From assembly GCF_004346165.1 (NCBI RefSeq), contig NZ_SLZZ01000007.1, positions 1 through 64,000 of the forward strand: 64,000 bases of DNA, written 5' to 3'. The DNA is from Muricomes intestini. Its GTDB lineage: Bacteria > Bacillota > Clostridia > Lachnospirales > Lachnospiraceae. The notes beneath the pieces were generated by a model that did no database searches, was not told where the DNA came from, and saw nothing but the letters and a program-made list of their open reading frames with translations. Both the position numbers and the translations under genes were made by a program. Position 1 is the first letter of the stretch; every line of letters begins with the position of its first letter. Of the stretch, positions 18,630 through 28,498 are shown piece by piece.

Positions 18630-21518
18630 TTATTTTCTTTCTATCTCAACCATCTTATATGACTCTGCAAGATCGCCTTCCTTGATGTCATTGAAGTTCT
18701 CGAAGACGAAGCCACACTCATATCCGGCTCTCACTTCCTTTACATCATCCTTGAAACGTTTCAGGGATGCAAGAGGCCCATCGTATATTACGATTCCGTC
18801 CCTTGTCAGACGCACAGAGCACCCTCTTTCGAAAGTACCGTCCTGCACATATGAACCGGCAATTGTTCCGACTCCGGATGCCTTAAATGTCTGACGCACC
18901 TCTGCATGGCCCAGAACCTTTTCTTCAAATATCGGATCCAGCATACCCTTCATTGCCGCCTCTACATCTTCAATGGCACTGTAGATGACTCTGTATAGTC
19001 TTAAGTCTACACCTTCCCGGTCCGCAATTTCTTTAGCTGTTGCATCTGGTCTTACATTAAAGCCAATAATAATTGCATTGGACGCAGATGCCAAAATCAC
19101 ATCTGATTCATTGATGGCACCTACACCGCCATGAATGATCTTAATAACAACTTCATCATTGGAAAGCTTCAAAAGGCTCTGTCGCAAAGCTTCCACGGAG
19201 CCCTGAACATCTGCCTTTACCACGATATTCAATTCCTTTAGGTTGCCCTCTTTAATCTGATTAAACAGATCATCCAGTGACATCTTAGATTTCGTATCAT
19301 CCAGCAATTTTACCTTGTTCTGTGCAATAAATGTCTCGGCGAAGTTTCTTGCTTCCTTTTCGGTGTCACATCCTACAAAGACTTCTCCCGCATTGGGTAC
19401 ATCATTAAGCCCGAGGATTTCTACCGGTTGGGATGGTCCTGCTTCTTTTACGCGGCGCCCTTTATCATCTGTCATCGCCCTTACTTTACCATGGGCAGAA
19501 CCTGCTGCAATAGCATCTCCCACATGAAGCGTGCCCTTTTGTACCAGTACTGTTGCAACAGATCCTTTTCCTTTGTCAAGTTCTGCCTCAATCACAAGAC
19601 CTCGTGCTTCACGGTTTGGATTTGCTTTCAGTTCCATTACTTCCGCTGTCAGAAGAATCATTTCCAGCAATTCTGCAATTCCTTCTTTTGTGTGGGCTGA
19701 TACTGGCACGAAAATAGTGCTTCCGCCCCAATCTTCCGGAATTAACTCATATTCTGCCAGTTCTTGCTTTACTCTGTCAATATTTGCACTTGGCTTATCA
19801 ATCTTATTAATAGCCACAATAATTTCAATCCCTGCAGCCTTTGCGTGATTAATTGCCTCCACAGTCTGCGGCATCACACCATCATCGGCTGCTACAACCA
19901 GAATTGCAATATCCGTTGAGCTTGCACCTCGCATACGCATTGCAGTAAAGGCCTCATGCCCCGGAGTGTCCAGAAAGGTGATTTTTTCACCCTTTGCTTC
20001 CACTACATATGCACCGATATGCTGTGTGATTCCGCCTGCTTCCCGGCCGATTACATTTGTATGGCGTATAGCATCCAGAAGGGAGGTCTTACCGTGGTCT
20101 ACGTGTCCCATAACACATACAACCGGCGGGCGCTTTACCATCTTGCTTTCATCCTCTTCATCTTCTTTGAGGAGTTCTTCAATGACGTCTACAACTACTT
20201 CCTTCTCACAAAGAACATCAAATTCCATAGCAATTTCTTCGGCTGTATCATAGTCAATTTCCTGATTTACAGTGACAACTTTTCCCTGAAGGAACAGTTT
20301 CTTTACTATCACAGAAGGTACAATCTTCATTTTATCGGCAAGTTCTTTGATTGTGAGCACTTCCGGGAGAACAATCTGTTTGATTTGCTCTTCTTTCTTC
20401 TCGATGGGCTTCGACTGTGGTTTAACCACTTCTGCTATAGTTTTTTGCCTCTTGCCCTTTTTGCCCTTGCCTCCGAAATCGTTATTCTTATACTCTTTCT
20501 TCTTGTAGTCTTTCTCTTTATCTTTTACTTTATTCCTCTGAACCTTCTGCTGCTCTACTAATGGTGTTGGGATTGCATCTCTATCCTTTCTTCTGGTGTC
20601 CCGGCGTTCCTGTCCATGTGGTGCTCCGCTTCCTCCTTGCTGGCCACCTGCAGAACCTCTTCCGCTAAAGTTTCTGTTCTGATTTCCGCCATAACTTCTG
20701 CTCCGATTCCCATCCTGATTTCCGCCATAGCTTCTGCTCCGGTTCCCGTCCTGGCTTCCGCCGTAGTTTCTGTTTCGGTTCCCGTCCTGACCTCCGCCGT
20801 AACTTCTGTTCCGGTTCCCATCCTGATTTCCGCCATAGTTTCTGTTCCGGTTCCCATCTTGATTTCCGCCATAGCTTCTATTCTGACTTCCGTCCTGATT
20901 TTTTCCGCCATAGCTTCTATTCTGACTTCCGTCCTGATTTCTGCCGTGGCTTCGGTCTTGATTTCTGTCCTGTCCGCCCGCAGGCCTTGGTCCGCGGTTA
21001 TTATTAAAACGTGGATTCTGGCTTCCGCCGTCTGATCTTTGATTCTGTCCTTGGTAGCGGCTGTTTTCCCTTCTCGTTTCCTGTGCAGCCGTCTGTGTCC
21101 TCTGATTTCCCTGTGATGTCCCCTGATGTGCTATCGGGCGCTGTCCTTCCCGATTTTCCTGGGGTCTCTGGGAGGAGGATGCTGTCCCCGTCTGTCTGCG
21201 TCCCTGGGGGGATTGCCTCTGTGCGGATGGTGCTGAGCGCTGTCCTTCCCGGTTTCCGCCCTGGAAACGTGAATTTCCCTGCATGCGGCCCCCACTCTTT
21301 GAATTTTGCGGACGGAATACCTGTACAATATTTTTCTTTTTAGGTTCTTCCACGCTGTTTTTACTTTTGCTCCTCTTTCTTAAATCTTCTACCACCTCAT
21401 CTTCAAGGGAACTCATGTGGCTTTTAACCTCCACATTCTTCTTTGCCAATATATCTATTAATTCTTTATTTTCCATTCCCAGCTCTTTTGCCAGTTCATG
21501 CACTCTCATTTTTGCCAT
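18630..21518 (-). CDS. infB: Translation initiation factor IF-2
   Basis: GTPase that delivers initiator tRNA to the 30S subunit. 962 residues, long for the family. N-terminal IF2N ([19 protein letters not shown], 3-21), then an Arg/Gly/Asn/Gln-rich linker (about 60-330), a second IF2N ([18 protein letters not shown]), the G domain with [15 protein letters not shown] near 471, DTPGHEAFT and [11 protein letters not shown], and domains II-IV. The linker holds seven to eight 12-residue repeats of the [12 protein letters not shown] type. AGGAGG sets the start at 21518 (MAKMRVHEL). Confidence 0.97.
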   Translation of the reverse strand: MAKMRVHELAKELGMENKELIDILAKKNVEVKSHMSSLEDEVVEDLRKRSKSKNSVEEPKKKNIVQVFRPQNSKSGGRMQGNSRFQGGNREGQRSAPSAQRQSPQGRRQTGTASSSQRPQENREGQRPIAHQGTSQGNQRTQTAAQETRRENSRYQGQNQRSDGGSQNPRFNNNRGPRPAGGQDRNQDRSHGRNQDGSQNRSYGGKNQDGSQNRSYGGNQDGNRNRNYGGNQDGNRNRSYGGGQDGNRNRNYGGSQDGNRSRSYGGNQDGNRSRSYGGNQNRNFSGRGSAGGQQGGSGAPHGQERRDTRRKDRDAIPTPLVEQQKVQRNKVKDKEKDYKKKEYKNNDFGGKGKKGKRQKTIAEVVKPQSKPIEKKEEQIKQIVLPEVLTIKELADKMKIVPSVIVKKLFLQGKVVTVNQEIDYDTAEEIAMEFDVLCEKEVVVDVIEELLKEDEEDESKMVKRPPVVCVMGHVDHGKTSLLDAIRHTNVIGREAGGITQHIGAYVVEAKGEKITFLDTPGHEAFTAMRMRGASSTDIAILVVAADDGVMPQTVEAINHAKAAGIEIIVAINKIDKPSANIDRVKQELAEYELIPEDWGGSTIFVPVSAHTKEGIAELLEMILLTAEVMELKANPNREARGLVIEAELDKGKGSVATVLVQKGTLHVGDAIAAGSAHGKVRAMTDDKGRRVKEAGPSQPVEILGLNDVPNAGEVFVGCDTEKEARNFAETFIAQNKVKLLDDTKSKMSLDDLFNQIKEGNLKELNIVVKADVQGSVEALRQSLLKLSNDEVVIKIIHGGVGAINESDVILASASNAIIIGFNVRPDATAKEIADREGVDLRLYRVIYSAIEDVEAAMKGMLDPIFEEKVLGHAEVRQTFKASGVGTIAGSYVQDGTFERGCSVRLTRDGIVIYDGPLASLKRFKDDVKEVRAGYECGFVFENFNDIKEGDLAESYKMVEIERK
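20683..20945 (-). repeat. 36-bp tandem repeat inside infB
   Basis: On the plus strand TTCCGCCATA/GTA marks recur every 36 bp (near 20685, 20721, 20757, 20793, 20829, 20865), with one unit of 39 bp before 20904. They encode [12 protein letters not shown]-like units in the IF-2 linker. Units differ by scattered substitutions, mostly S/N and R/N switches, so the array is old enough to have drifted but keeps its frame. Confidence 0.85.
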
Positions 21519-21534
21519 ATTCAAACTACCTCCT

Positions 21535-21864
21535 CTATGCAATTGAATTGCCTTCTGTTTCTATTTGTTTCTGAATTCCCTTTGCAAATCCTTTGTCCAA
21601 TATTGCCAGAGATGCACGGAATTCTTTTCCCATTGCATGCCCTAAGGTATCTTTATCTCCGTAAAAATAAATTGGAACTTTATAAAACCCACACATGTTG
21701 CAAAATTTGCGCTTTGTATTATCTGACGCGTCACCTGCGACAATGACCAGAGCTGCTCTGCCCGACTTTACTTCCTTTTCCGTCATAAACTCGCCGCTTG
21801 CCGTCTTCCCGGCCCTGGTGGCAAGCCCTACCAGAGACAATACTCTATTCTGAATCAATCTCAC
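21535..21864 (-). CDS. ylxQ: L7Ae-family RNA-binding protein YlxQ
   Basis: 109-residue L7Ae/L30e-like RNA-binding protein ([51 protein letters not shown]). Family members bind kink-turn RNA; the cellular role of YlxQ is unsettled. The start is a GTG inside the end of ylxR, giving a 20-bp overlap, with GGGAG upstream. Its place between ylxR and infB is the standard one. Confidence 0.9.
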   Translation of the reverse strand: MRLIQNRVLSLVGLATRAGKTASGEFMTEKEVKSGRAALVIVAGDASDNTKRKFCNMCGFYKVPIYFYGDKDTLGHAMGKEFRASLAILDKGFAKGIQKQIETEGNSIA

Positions 21865-22120
21865 TCATCTCCCTTTTCAGCCGCTCATATACCTCCTCAG
21901 GAATTGTCTGTTTAAATGAACGCTCCAGACCTTTACTTTTAACTGCTTTTTCAAGACATTCCTGTGAACGGCACAGATAGGCTCCCCGGCCATTCTTTTT
22001 GCCGGTGGCGTCCAGTACAAAATCATCTTCCATTGTGCGCAGAACACGGATCATTTCCTTTTTCGGCTTCATTTCGCCACAGCCAACACATTTACGCATA
22101 GGTATCTTCTTATTGCTCAA
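21845..22120 (-). CDS. ylxR: YlxR family RNA-binding/regulatory protein
   Basis: 91-residue DUF448 protein: RKCVGCGEMKPKKEMIRV (Cys pair) and GRGAYLCRSQECLEKA are the family blocks. Published work in Bacillus links YlxR to RNase P activity and to transcription control, but its mechanism is not agreed. Start TTG (21-23 bp after nusA), with AGGTGG six bases upstream. Operon partner of nusA and ylxQ. Confidence 0.93.
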   Translation of the reverse strand: MSNKKIPMRKCVGCGEMKPKKEMIRVLRTMEDDFVLDATGKKNGRGAYLCRSQECLEKAVKSKGLERSFKQTIPEEVYERLKREMSEIDSE

Positions 22121-22143
22121 TTATTCCACCTCTCATAAGGTCA

Positions 22144-23334
22144 TTATTCATCCTCATTCTCAATAAACTCTATTTCTTCATAATCAATGTCTTCTGGTTC
22201 CCCTGTATAATCCTCCGGGTACTGTTCCTCATAGCCGCCTTCATACCTTTCCGGCTCCATACCCATCTGCTCCATATAGTCTTCCGGAAGATCTCCTGAT
22301 TCAATTGCCTGTGTCTCACTCTTGATATCTATCTTATAGCCGGTAAGACGGGCTGCGAGCCTTGCATTCTGTCCTTCTTTTCCAATAGCCAGTGAAAGCT
22401 GGTAATCCGGCACGATAACACTTGCCGCTCTTTCATCAGGATCTGCCATTACCGAAATAACCTTTGCCGGACTCAATGCATTTTCAATTAAAAGAGCCGG
22501 GTTTTCATTCCAGTTAATAATATCTATTTTTTCGCCTCTGAGCTCATTCACAACTGCATTAACTCTGGTGCCGTTCATTCCCACACATGCACCTACCGGA
22601 TCTACATTCTCATCATTGGACCATACTGCCATCTTTGTACGGGAGCCTGCCTCACGGGCAATACTCTTAATCTCAACTGTACCATCCCTCACCTCTGCCA
22701 CCTCTGCCTCAAACAGACGTTTCACAAGCTCCGGATGTGTCCTGGATACAAGAATCTTGGGCCCTTTTGGTGTGTTTTTCACTTCCACAACATAAAGTTT
22801 AATTCTTTCGGTAGGCTGGAACACTTCACCTCTGACCTGTTCATTCTCTGTCAGTATGGCATCAGCTCTTCCAAGATTAATGCTGATATTGCGTCCTACA
22901 TAACGTTGCACGATACCCGTTACAATATCTTTTTCCTTTTCAAAGTATTGATCGTAGACAACTTTTCTCTCTTCTTCCCTGATTTTCTGAAGAATCAGGT
23001 TTTTTGCATTCTGGGTTGCTATTCTCCCGAAAGATTTAGATTCAACCGGAATCTGCGCCACATCCCCGAGTTGGAGAGTAGAGTCAATCTTCTCGGCCTC
23101 TTCCAGGCTGATTTCCAGCGCCGGATCCGTGACCTCCTCAACCACATCTTTCTCAGCATATACCGCATAATCACAGGTTTTTCTGTCCATGATCACTTTA
23201 ATATTCTCAGCCGTTCCGAAATGGTTCTTACATGCACTGATGAGCGAATTCTCAATTGCATCCATCATCGTTTCTTTGCTGATGTTCTTCTCCTGTTCAA
23301 GAATATTCAACGCCTCTAATAGTTCTGTATTCAT
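22144..23334 (-). CDS. nusA: Transcription termination/antitermination factor NusA
   Basis: Binds RNA polymerase and modulates pausing, termination and antitermination. 396 residues, a Firmicute-type NusA without the extra C-terminal acidic repeats: N-terminal domain (about 1-125), S1 domain (IVTGIVQRYVGRNISINLG), KH1 (ARIVPDY-like ASVIVPDYQLSLAIGKEGQNA marks KH2), and a short acidic tail rich in Glu/Tyr. It lies 19 bp after rimP, with an AGGAGG-type site before the ATG. Confidence 0.97.
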   Translation of the reverse strand: MNTELLEALNILEQEKNISKETMMDAIENSLISACKNHFGTAENIKVIMDRKTCDYAVYAEKDVVEEVTDPALEISLEEAEKIDSTLQLGDVAQIPVESKSFGRIATQNAKNLILQKIREEERKVVYDQYFEKEKDIVTGIVQRYVGRNISINLGRADAILTENEQVRGEVFQPTERIKLYVVEVKNTPKGPKILVSRTHPELVKRLFEAEVAEVRDGTVEIKSIAREAGSRTKMAVWSNDENVDPVGACVGMNGTRVNAVVNELRGEKIDIINWNENPALLIENALSPAKVISVMADPDERAASVIVPDYQLSLAIGKEGQNARLAARLTGYKIDIKSETQAIESGDLPEDYMEQMGMEPERYEGGYEEQYPEDYTGEPEDIDYEEIEFIENEDE

Positions 23335-23353
23335 TATAATTTCCTCCTAAAAA

Positions 23354-23821
23354 TTAAAAGTCCAAAGCTAAACGGACCAAAGCTATCTCACTCTTTTGAA
23401 AAATCTGTAGAAATCCGTCCTCATACTCTATCGTCACAGTATCTTTATCATAATCCTTCAATATTCCCGTAAATTCTTTCTGTCTGTCAATCGCCCGGTA
23501 GGTTTTTATCTCCACTTCTTCTCCCATGCTCCGCTTAAAGTCCTTCTCCTTTTTCAGCGGCCTGCCCAGTCCCGGAGAACTCACCTCAAAAATATATGCA
23601 TCCTCAATATAATCCCTTTCATCTAAAACATCCGAAAACTTTCTGCTGACTGCCTCACAGTCATCCACGGTAATACCGCCGGGCTTATCAATGTAAGCAC
23701 GCAGATACCATGTACCGGCCTCTTTTACATACTCTACATCCACCAGTTCAAATCCAAATCCCGCAACAATTGGTTCTAACAGCTCTTCTGTCTGCTGTTC
23801 ATACTGTTCTTTCCTCGACAC
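23354..23821 (-). CDS. rimP: Ribosome maturation factor RimP
   Basis: Helps assemble the 30S subunit. 155 residues from a GTG start at 23821, chosen because AAAGGA lies eight bases upstream and family homology starts at SRKEQYEQQTEELLEPI; the longer frame runs back through the promoter. LVDVEYVKEAGTWYLRAYIDKPGGI and YIFEVSSPGLGRPLKKEKDF are diagnostic. First gene of the nusA-infB operon. Confidence 0.93.
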   Translation of the reverse strand: MSRKEQYEQQTEELLEPIVAGFGFELVDVEYVKEAGTWYLRAYIDKPGGITVDDCEAVSRKFSDVLDERDYIEDAYIFEVSSPGLGRPLKKEKDFKRSMGEEVEIKTYRAIDRQKEFTGILKDYDKDTVTIEYEDGFLQIFQKSEIALVRLALDF

Positions 23822-23843
23822 GCTAAACTTCCTTTCTATGTGT

Positions 23844-23871
23844 ATTATAAATTCTGCCACATCCCCGGCAA
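23844..23871 (-). promoter_or_regulatory. Promoter of the rimP-nusA-infB operon
   Basis: Minus-strand TTGCCG (23866-23871), 16-bp spacer, consensus TATAAT (23844-23849). The predicted start is about 15 bases before the rimP GTG, so the leader is very short. Confidence 0.7.
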
Positions 23872-23902
23872 TAAAGAAGAGTGAACTTTCGTTCACTCTT
23901 CC
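23870..23902 (-). terminator. Terminator after parC
   Basis: Perfect 10-bp stem GAAGAGTGAA/TTCACTCTTC with a CGAAAG loop, followed on the minus strand by TTTATT. The T-run is weak. It directly abuts the rimP promoter. Confidence 0.65.
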
Positions 23903-23974
23903 GCTGGTTCCATATAACTGTGGTAAGTATAGCACCATTTGTTCAGAAAAGCAAGGAAAAACAATAAATTCCCC

Positions 23975-26218
23975 CTAATTCCGGTTCTTCGTGCCCATTG
24001 TGTCTCTGTGGGACTGCTTCAGCCGGTTCAAGGTCACTTCCTTTTGTCCATAAGGTACTTTCGTCTCCGTTCCCTCTTCAAAGAGATATATCTGTTCCAG
24101 TTCATCCTTCTTTTGCAGTTTAATTCCTCTCACTCCGACTGCACCCTTTTTCTTCTCCGGCACCTCTTCCGCCGGGAATCTCAGGAAATAGCCGCCTTTT
24201 GTTCTGAGCACCACATTCTGACTCTCTGTCACTACATCTACACTGATGAGCGCATCCTGCTCCTGAAGTTTCGTCGCAACCACGGTCCTTTTTGACACCT
24301 GGAATTCTGTACCTTCCACTCTCTTAAGCATTCCCTGCTTTGTAGCAAACAAAAGCTTTGCAAAACGCATCTGCTCCGCATCACAGATCATGATGATCTG
24401 CTCCTCACTGCTGGAATAGTTGCTGAGATTGTCAACAGGCGTCCCCTTGTCCCGGAATTTTCCGTAGGGAACATCCAGTACCTTTATCTGGTGCAGCTTC
24501 CCGGTATCTGTAAAAATACAGATTTTTCCGGTATTTATGCAGTGGACCACATACTTGTTCTCACTGTCAGCAGCCTCCCTGTTTCTGTCGTAGGTGCCCA
24601 CATCGACAGTCTTCACATAGCCAAACCTGTCCATTAAAAATACAACTTCCTGCTCCTCAATTTTCTTTTCTTCGAATATAGCTTCTTCTGCGTTTTCAAT
24701 CATTGTACGGCGCCTTCGCCCGTATTCCTTTTTATAAGCATCCAGCTCACCTATAATAATATCTGCCATAGAATCATAATTATTTAAGATATCTTCGTAT
24801 CGGGCAATGTTTTTGAGCGTCTCTTCATGTTCTTTTTGCAAAGCCTCAATTTCCAGCCCGATCAGTTTATACAGGCGCATCTCAAGAATAGCCGTTGCCT
24901 GCCTTTCCGTAAACCTGAGCATAGCCGCCATTTTTTTTGATATACCGGACTTAAACTTGATATTCTCTGTCACACCATTCACAAGACAAGCTCTTGCATC
25001 TTTCACCGATTTGCTTCCCCTAAGAATCTCTATAATCAAATCTATCACATCACAGGCCTTGATTAACCCTTCCTGTACTTCTTTTTTCTCCTGTTCTTTC
25101 TGAAGCAGTGTGGTATACTTTCTGGTCATCAGCTCAAACTGAAAGTCCACATGGTGCTCAATAATTGATTTCAGACCAAGTATTTCCGGCCTTCCATCGG
25201 CCACTGCAAGCATATTTACACCGAAGGTATCCTCCAGACGGGTCTTTTTGAAGAGCATATTCTTCAGATTTTCTACATCCGCCCCTCTTTTCAACTCCAG
25301 TACGATACGAATACCTTCCTTGGAGGACTGATTTGAAATGTCCACGATATCCCCGGTCTTCTTAGACTCTACAAGATTGTATACATCATTCAAGAACTTT
25401 CCAATACCGCTTCCTATCATAGTGTAAGGAATTTCTGTAATCACCAGCTGCTGTTTACCGCCTTTTAATTCTTCAGTCTCCACTTTTCCGCGAATCTTGA
25501 TTTTTCCCTGTCCGGTCTCATAAATGTTTAAAAGCTCATCCTTGTTGACCACAATGCCGCCTGTAGGAAAATCCGGACCCTTGATATACTTCATCAGCTG
25601 TTTTGTACTGATTTCGTCGTTTTTCATATAAGCCTTCACAGCATCAATGACTTCCCCAAGATTATGAGTCGGAATGCTGGTTGCCATACCTACGGCAATT
25701 CCTTCTGCACCGTTTACGAGGAGATTTGGCACACGCACTGGCAGGACAAGAGGTTCTTTTTCTGTCTCATCAAAGTTTGCTCCAAAATCTACAATGTTCT
25801 TATCAAGGTCTCCCAGATATGCTTCCTGTGTGAATTTTGTGAGTCTGGCTTCTGTATATCGCATAGCCGCCGCACCGTCACCCTCAATGGAGCCAAAATT
25901 GCCGTGACCGTCTACAAGAATCATTCCCTTTTTAAATTCCTGGGCCATTACGACCAGAGCTTCATATATGGAGCTATCACCATGAGGATGATATTTACCC
26001 ATAGTATCTCCCACAATACGTGCACATTTTCTGTATGGCCTGTCATACCGGATTCCAAGCTCATACATATCATACAAGGTCCTGCGCTGTACCGGTTTCA
26101 GACCATCTCTCACATCAGGCAGAGCTCTGGCTATAATAACACTCATGGCATAGTCAATATAAGACTTCTTCATAATTTCAGAATATTCTGTTCTGATTAT
26201 CTGTGATTCACTGCTCAT
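23975..26218 (-). CDS. parC: Type IIA topoisomerase subunit A, probably topoisomerase IV ParC
   Basis: DNA breakage-reunion subunit, 747 residues. Conserved are [33 protein letters not shown] and [11 protein letters not shown] (catalytic Tyr). The residue equivalent to E. coli GyrA D87/ParC E84 is Glu, and no canonical GyrA box (QRRGGKG type) is visible in the C-terminal propeller, both favouring ParC over GyrA. A 78-residue linker contains coiled-coil sequence. The start at 26218 (MSSESQII) is set by AAAGGAG; the upstream ATGs overlap that site. A gyrase-like second enzyme is the alternative. Confidence 0.85.
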   Translation of the reverse strand: MSSESQIIRTEYSEIMKKSYIDYAMSVIIARALPDVRDGLKPVQRRTLYDMYELGIRYDRPYRKCARIVGDTMGKYHPHGDSSIYEALVVMAQEFKKGMILVDGHGNFGSIEGDGAAAMRYTEARLTKFTQEAYLGDLDKNIVDFGANFDETEKEPLVLPVRVPNLLVNGAEGIAVGMATSIPTHNLGEVIDAVKAYMKNDEISTKQLMKYIKGPDFPTGGIVVNKDELLNIYETGQGKIKIRGKVETEELKGGKQQLVITEIPYTMIGSGIGKFLNDVYNLVESKKTGDIVDISNQSSKEGIRIVLELKRGADVENLKNMLFKKTRLEDTFGVNMLAVADGRPEILGLKSIIEHHVDFQFELMTRKYTTLLQKEQEKKEVQEGLIKACDVIDLIIEILRGSKSVKDARACLVNGVTENIKFKSGISKKMAAMLRFTERQATAILEMRLYKLIGLEIEALQKEHEETLKNIARYEDILNNYDSMADIIIGELDAYKKEYGRRRRTMIENAEEAIFEEKKIEEQEVVFLMDRFGYVKTVDVGTYDRNREAADSENKYVVHCINTGKICIFTDTGKLHQIKVLDVPYGKFRDKGTPVDNLSNYSSSEEQIIMICDAEQMRFAKLLFATKQGMLKRVEGTEFQVSKRTVVATKLQEQDALISVDVVTESQNVVLRTKGGYFLRFPAEEVPEKKKGAVGVRGIKLQKKDELEQIYLFEEGTETKVPYGQKEVTLNRLKQSHRDTMGTKNRN

Positions 26219-26225
26219 TTTCATT

Positions 26226-26251
26226 TCTCCTTTCAAGGCCGAATGGCCATA
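26226..26251 (-). repeat. 26-bp leader repeat before parC
   Basis: Matches 51478-51503 (before pheA) at 25 of 26 positions. On the minus strand it reads from TATGGCCATTCGGC through TTGAAAGGAGA and contains the ribosome binding site of parC. GGCC/GGCC can form a small hairpin just before the site. Confidence 0.75.
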
Positions 26252-26281
26252 CAGGTATACCCAAGGGTATCTCTCCTTGCT

Positions 26282-28204
26282 TTAGATATCCAATTCGGCC
26301 TCTGTGGCGTTTTCATATATGAAGGAACGCCGTGGGGGCACCTCTGTCCCCATCAGCATCTCGGTCACACCCGATGCCATACGCGCATCCTCAATTTCCA
26401 CCAGTGTCAGCAGTCTCGTTTCCGGGTTCAGAGTGGTTTCCCAAAGCTGCTGGGCATCCATTTCCCCCAGACCCTTATACCTCTGCAGGGTAAAAGAGCC
26501 TTCATGTGTCCTCCTGTATTTCTCCAGAGCCTTGTCGTCATAAAGATATTCTTCTTCGCCCTTTTTAGGCATTACTTTATATAAAGGCGGCATTGCAATA
26601 TACACATGCCCCTCATAAATCAGTTCCGGCATAAACCGGTAAAATAGAGTTAACAGAAGAGTGGAAATATGGGCACCGTCCACATCTGCATCTGCCATAA
26701 TGATAATCTTATCATACCGCAGCTTACTGATATCAAAATCATTGCCATACCCTTCCGAAAACCCACAGCCAAAGGCATTTATCATCGTCTTAATTTCGGC
26801 ATTGGCCAGTACCTTGTCAATGCTGGCTTTCTCTACATTTAAGATTTTTCCCCGAATAGGCAGGATTGCCTGATAGTTTCTATCTCTTGCGGTCTTTGCC
26901 GAGCCTCCTGCAGAGTCCCCTTCCACAATAAATATCTCGCACTTCTTCGCGTCCCTGCTCTCACAGTTTGCCAACTTCCCGTTGCTGTCAAAAGAATATT
27001 TTTGCTTCGTCAGAAGATTGGTCTTCGCCTTTTCCTCTGTCTTCCGAATTTTTGCAGCCTTTTCCGCACAGGAAAGCACCTTTTTCAAGACCTCCAGATT
27101 GCGGTCAAAATAAAGGGTAATCTCATCTCCCGTTACTTTGCCGGTAGCCCTTGCAGCATCAGGGTTGTCCAGCTTTGTCTTCGTCTGACCCTCAAACCGG
27201 GGATCCGGATGCTTGATGGAAACAATAGCTGTCATGCCATTGCGGATATCCGCACCTGTGAAGTTGGCGTCCTTCTCCTTTAAGATTCCCAACTCCTTTG
27301 CATATTGATTCATGGCTGTTGTAAACGTAGTCTTAAAGCCGGTTAGATGTGTTCCTCCCTCGGCATTGTAAATGTTGTTGCAGAAGCCCAGCACATTTTC
27401 ATGAAATTCATTGATGTACTGAAATACAATCTCCACATCAATGCCCTCTGATGTTCCCCTAAAATAAACAGGTTCATGGATCACTTCCTTTTTCTGATTC
27501 ATGTCTTTGATAAATCCTATGATTCCGTCAGGCTCATGATATACAACGTGTTCCGGGGACTCAGCTCTTTTGTCATCAAAGATAATGGTAAGCTCCGGAT
27601 TTAGATATGCAGTCTCATGAAGGCGGCTTTTTACTTCCTCTGCCCGGAATTTTGTTTTTTCAAAAATCGTGTTATCTGGCAGGAAGTTTATCTTAGTTCC
27701 TGTTTTTCTTGTCTTACCGATCACCGGCAGAAGCCCGTTTTCCAATTCGATGACCGGCACTCCCCTCTCGTATCTGTCGTGATGGACAGCCCCCTCTTTG
27801 CTGACCTGCACATCCATATAACTTGAGAGTGCGTTTACTACGGATGAGCCTACTCCATGAAGACCACCACTTGTCTTATATGCTGAATCGTCAAATTTAC
27901 CTCCTGCATGCAGTGTGGTGTATACAATACGTTCTGCAGACACACCCTTTTTATGCATGCCCACAGGGACACCCCGGCCATTATCCTCTACAGTGGCCGA
28001 GCCGTCCCTTTCCAGGGTGACATGAATCTCCGTACAGCAGCCTGCAAGGTGCTCATCCACCGCATTATCCATTATTTCATAAATCAGATGATTAAGGCCC
28101 TTCGTTGAAACGCTTCCTATATACATGCCCGGTCTCTTTCTGACCGCTTCCAGGCCTTCCAGTACAACAATACTGTCCGCATCATAAGTATTTTTATTTT
28201 CCAT
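26282..28204 (-). CDS. parE: Type IIA topoisomerase subunit B, probably topoisomerase IV ParE
   Basis: ATPase subunit of the type II topoisomerase paired with the downstream gene; decatenates sister chromosomes if topo IV. 640 residues. GHKL motifs NAVDEHLAG, DNGRGVPVGMH and GLHGVGSSVVNAL; TOPRIM block VEGDSAGGSAK and DADVDGAHI; C-terminus PPLYKVMPKKGE and LQRYKGLGEMD. AAGGAG sets the start at 28204 (MENKNTYDADS); the longer frame is an artefact that reads into the 128-bp repeat. It is not next to dnaN/recF, which also favours ParE. Confidence 0.87.
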   Translation of the reverse strand: MENKNTYDADSIVVLEGLEAVRKRPGMYIGSVSTKGLNHLIYEIMDNAVDEHLAGCCTEIHVTLERDGSATVEDNGRGVPVGMHKKGVSAERIVYTTLHAGGKFDDSAYKTSGGLHGVGSSVVNALSSYMDVQVSKEGAVHHDRYERGVPVIELENGLLPVIGKTRKTGTKINFLPDNTIFEKTKFRAEEVKSRLHETAYLNPELTIIFDDKRAESPEHVVYHEPDGIIGFIKDMNQKKEVIHEPVYFRGTSEGIDVEIVFQYINEFHENVLGFCNNIYNAEGGTHLTGFKTTFTTAMNQYAKELGILKEKDANFTGADIRNGMTAIVSIKHPDPRFEGQTKTKLDNPDAARATGKVTGDEITLYFDRNLEVLKKVLSCAEKAAKIRKTEEKAKTNLLTKQKYSFDSNGKLANCESRDAKKCEIFIVEGDSAGGSAKTARDRNYQAILPIRGKILNVEKASIDKVLANAEIKTMINAFGCGFSEGYGNDFDISKLRYDKIIIMADADVDGAHISTLLLTLFYRFMPELIYEGHVYIAMPPLYKVMPKKGEEEYLYDDKALEKYRRTHEGSFTLQRYKGLGEMDAQQLWETTLNPETRLLTLVEIEDARMASGVTEMLMGTEVPPRRSFIYENATEAELDI

Positions 28205-28244
28205 ATATTTCTCCTTAACCACACAGATATTTCTCGAGCCAAAT

Positions 28245-28372
28245 ACCCCGCAGCAAGCTGACGGGGCATCAAACTTGCAGCGCAGCAAGCTGCGGGGTAT
28301 TTGACCCTCGCGGCAGTCGCCAAATGGAAATGCAAGCATTTCCACTTGGCTCGTTGCTCGCGGGAATAAAAG
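28245..28372 (-). repeat. 128-bp structured intergenic repeat, copy 2
   Basis: Same orientation and length as 3616-3743, with two substitutions. The change at the hairpin base makes GGAAATGCAAGCATTTCC a perfect palindrome here. It lies 40 bp upstream of the parE start, so it is again in the leader of a leftward gene. Confidence 0.9.
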
Positions 28373-28420
28373 TCTTTGTTCATATTATCACAAACTTTTA
28401 TTTTTTTCAAACATGTACTT

Positions 28421-28490
28421 GTTCAGCCATGTTGGCAGGAGAAATTTTGCTTTCGTATGCATATGCTGCCAAAAATTCATATAGCTGAAC
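28421..28490. repeat. 70-bp member of the TAACAGTTCAGCC family
   Basis: GTTCAGCCAT at the left and ATAGCTGAAC at the right form the outer stem, and TTGGCAG/CTGCCAA a nested one. The inner CTTTCGTATGCATATGCT is shared exactly with the larger element at 30779-31000. It lies just downstream of spoIIP. Confidence 0.7.
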
Positions 28491-28498
28491 TTCTGCCT

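Noticed and set aside
19956-20561. 201-codon plus-strand frame opposite infB
   Set aside because: Phe/Tyr/Leu-rich shadow of the Lys/Glu-rich IF-2 sequence.
20683-20945. Regular 36-bp spacing looked at first like a CRISPR array
   Set aside because: Units abut without unique spacers, keep one reading frame and lie inside infB.
23822-23938. 39-residue N-terminal extension of rimP
   Set aside because: The extension is made of the promoter and parC terminator; GTG at 23821 has the ribosome binding site.
28205-28345. 47-residue N-terminal extension of parE
   Set aside because: It reads through the 128-bp repeat; AAGGAG and family homology both place the start at 28204.
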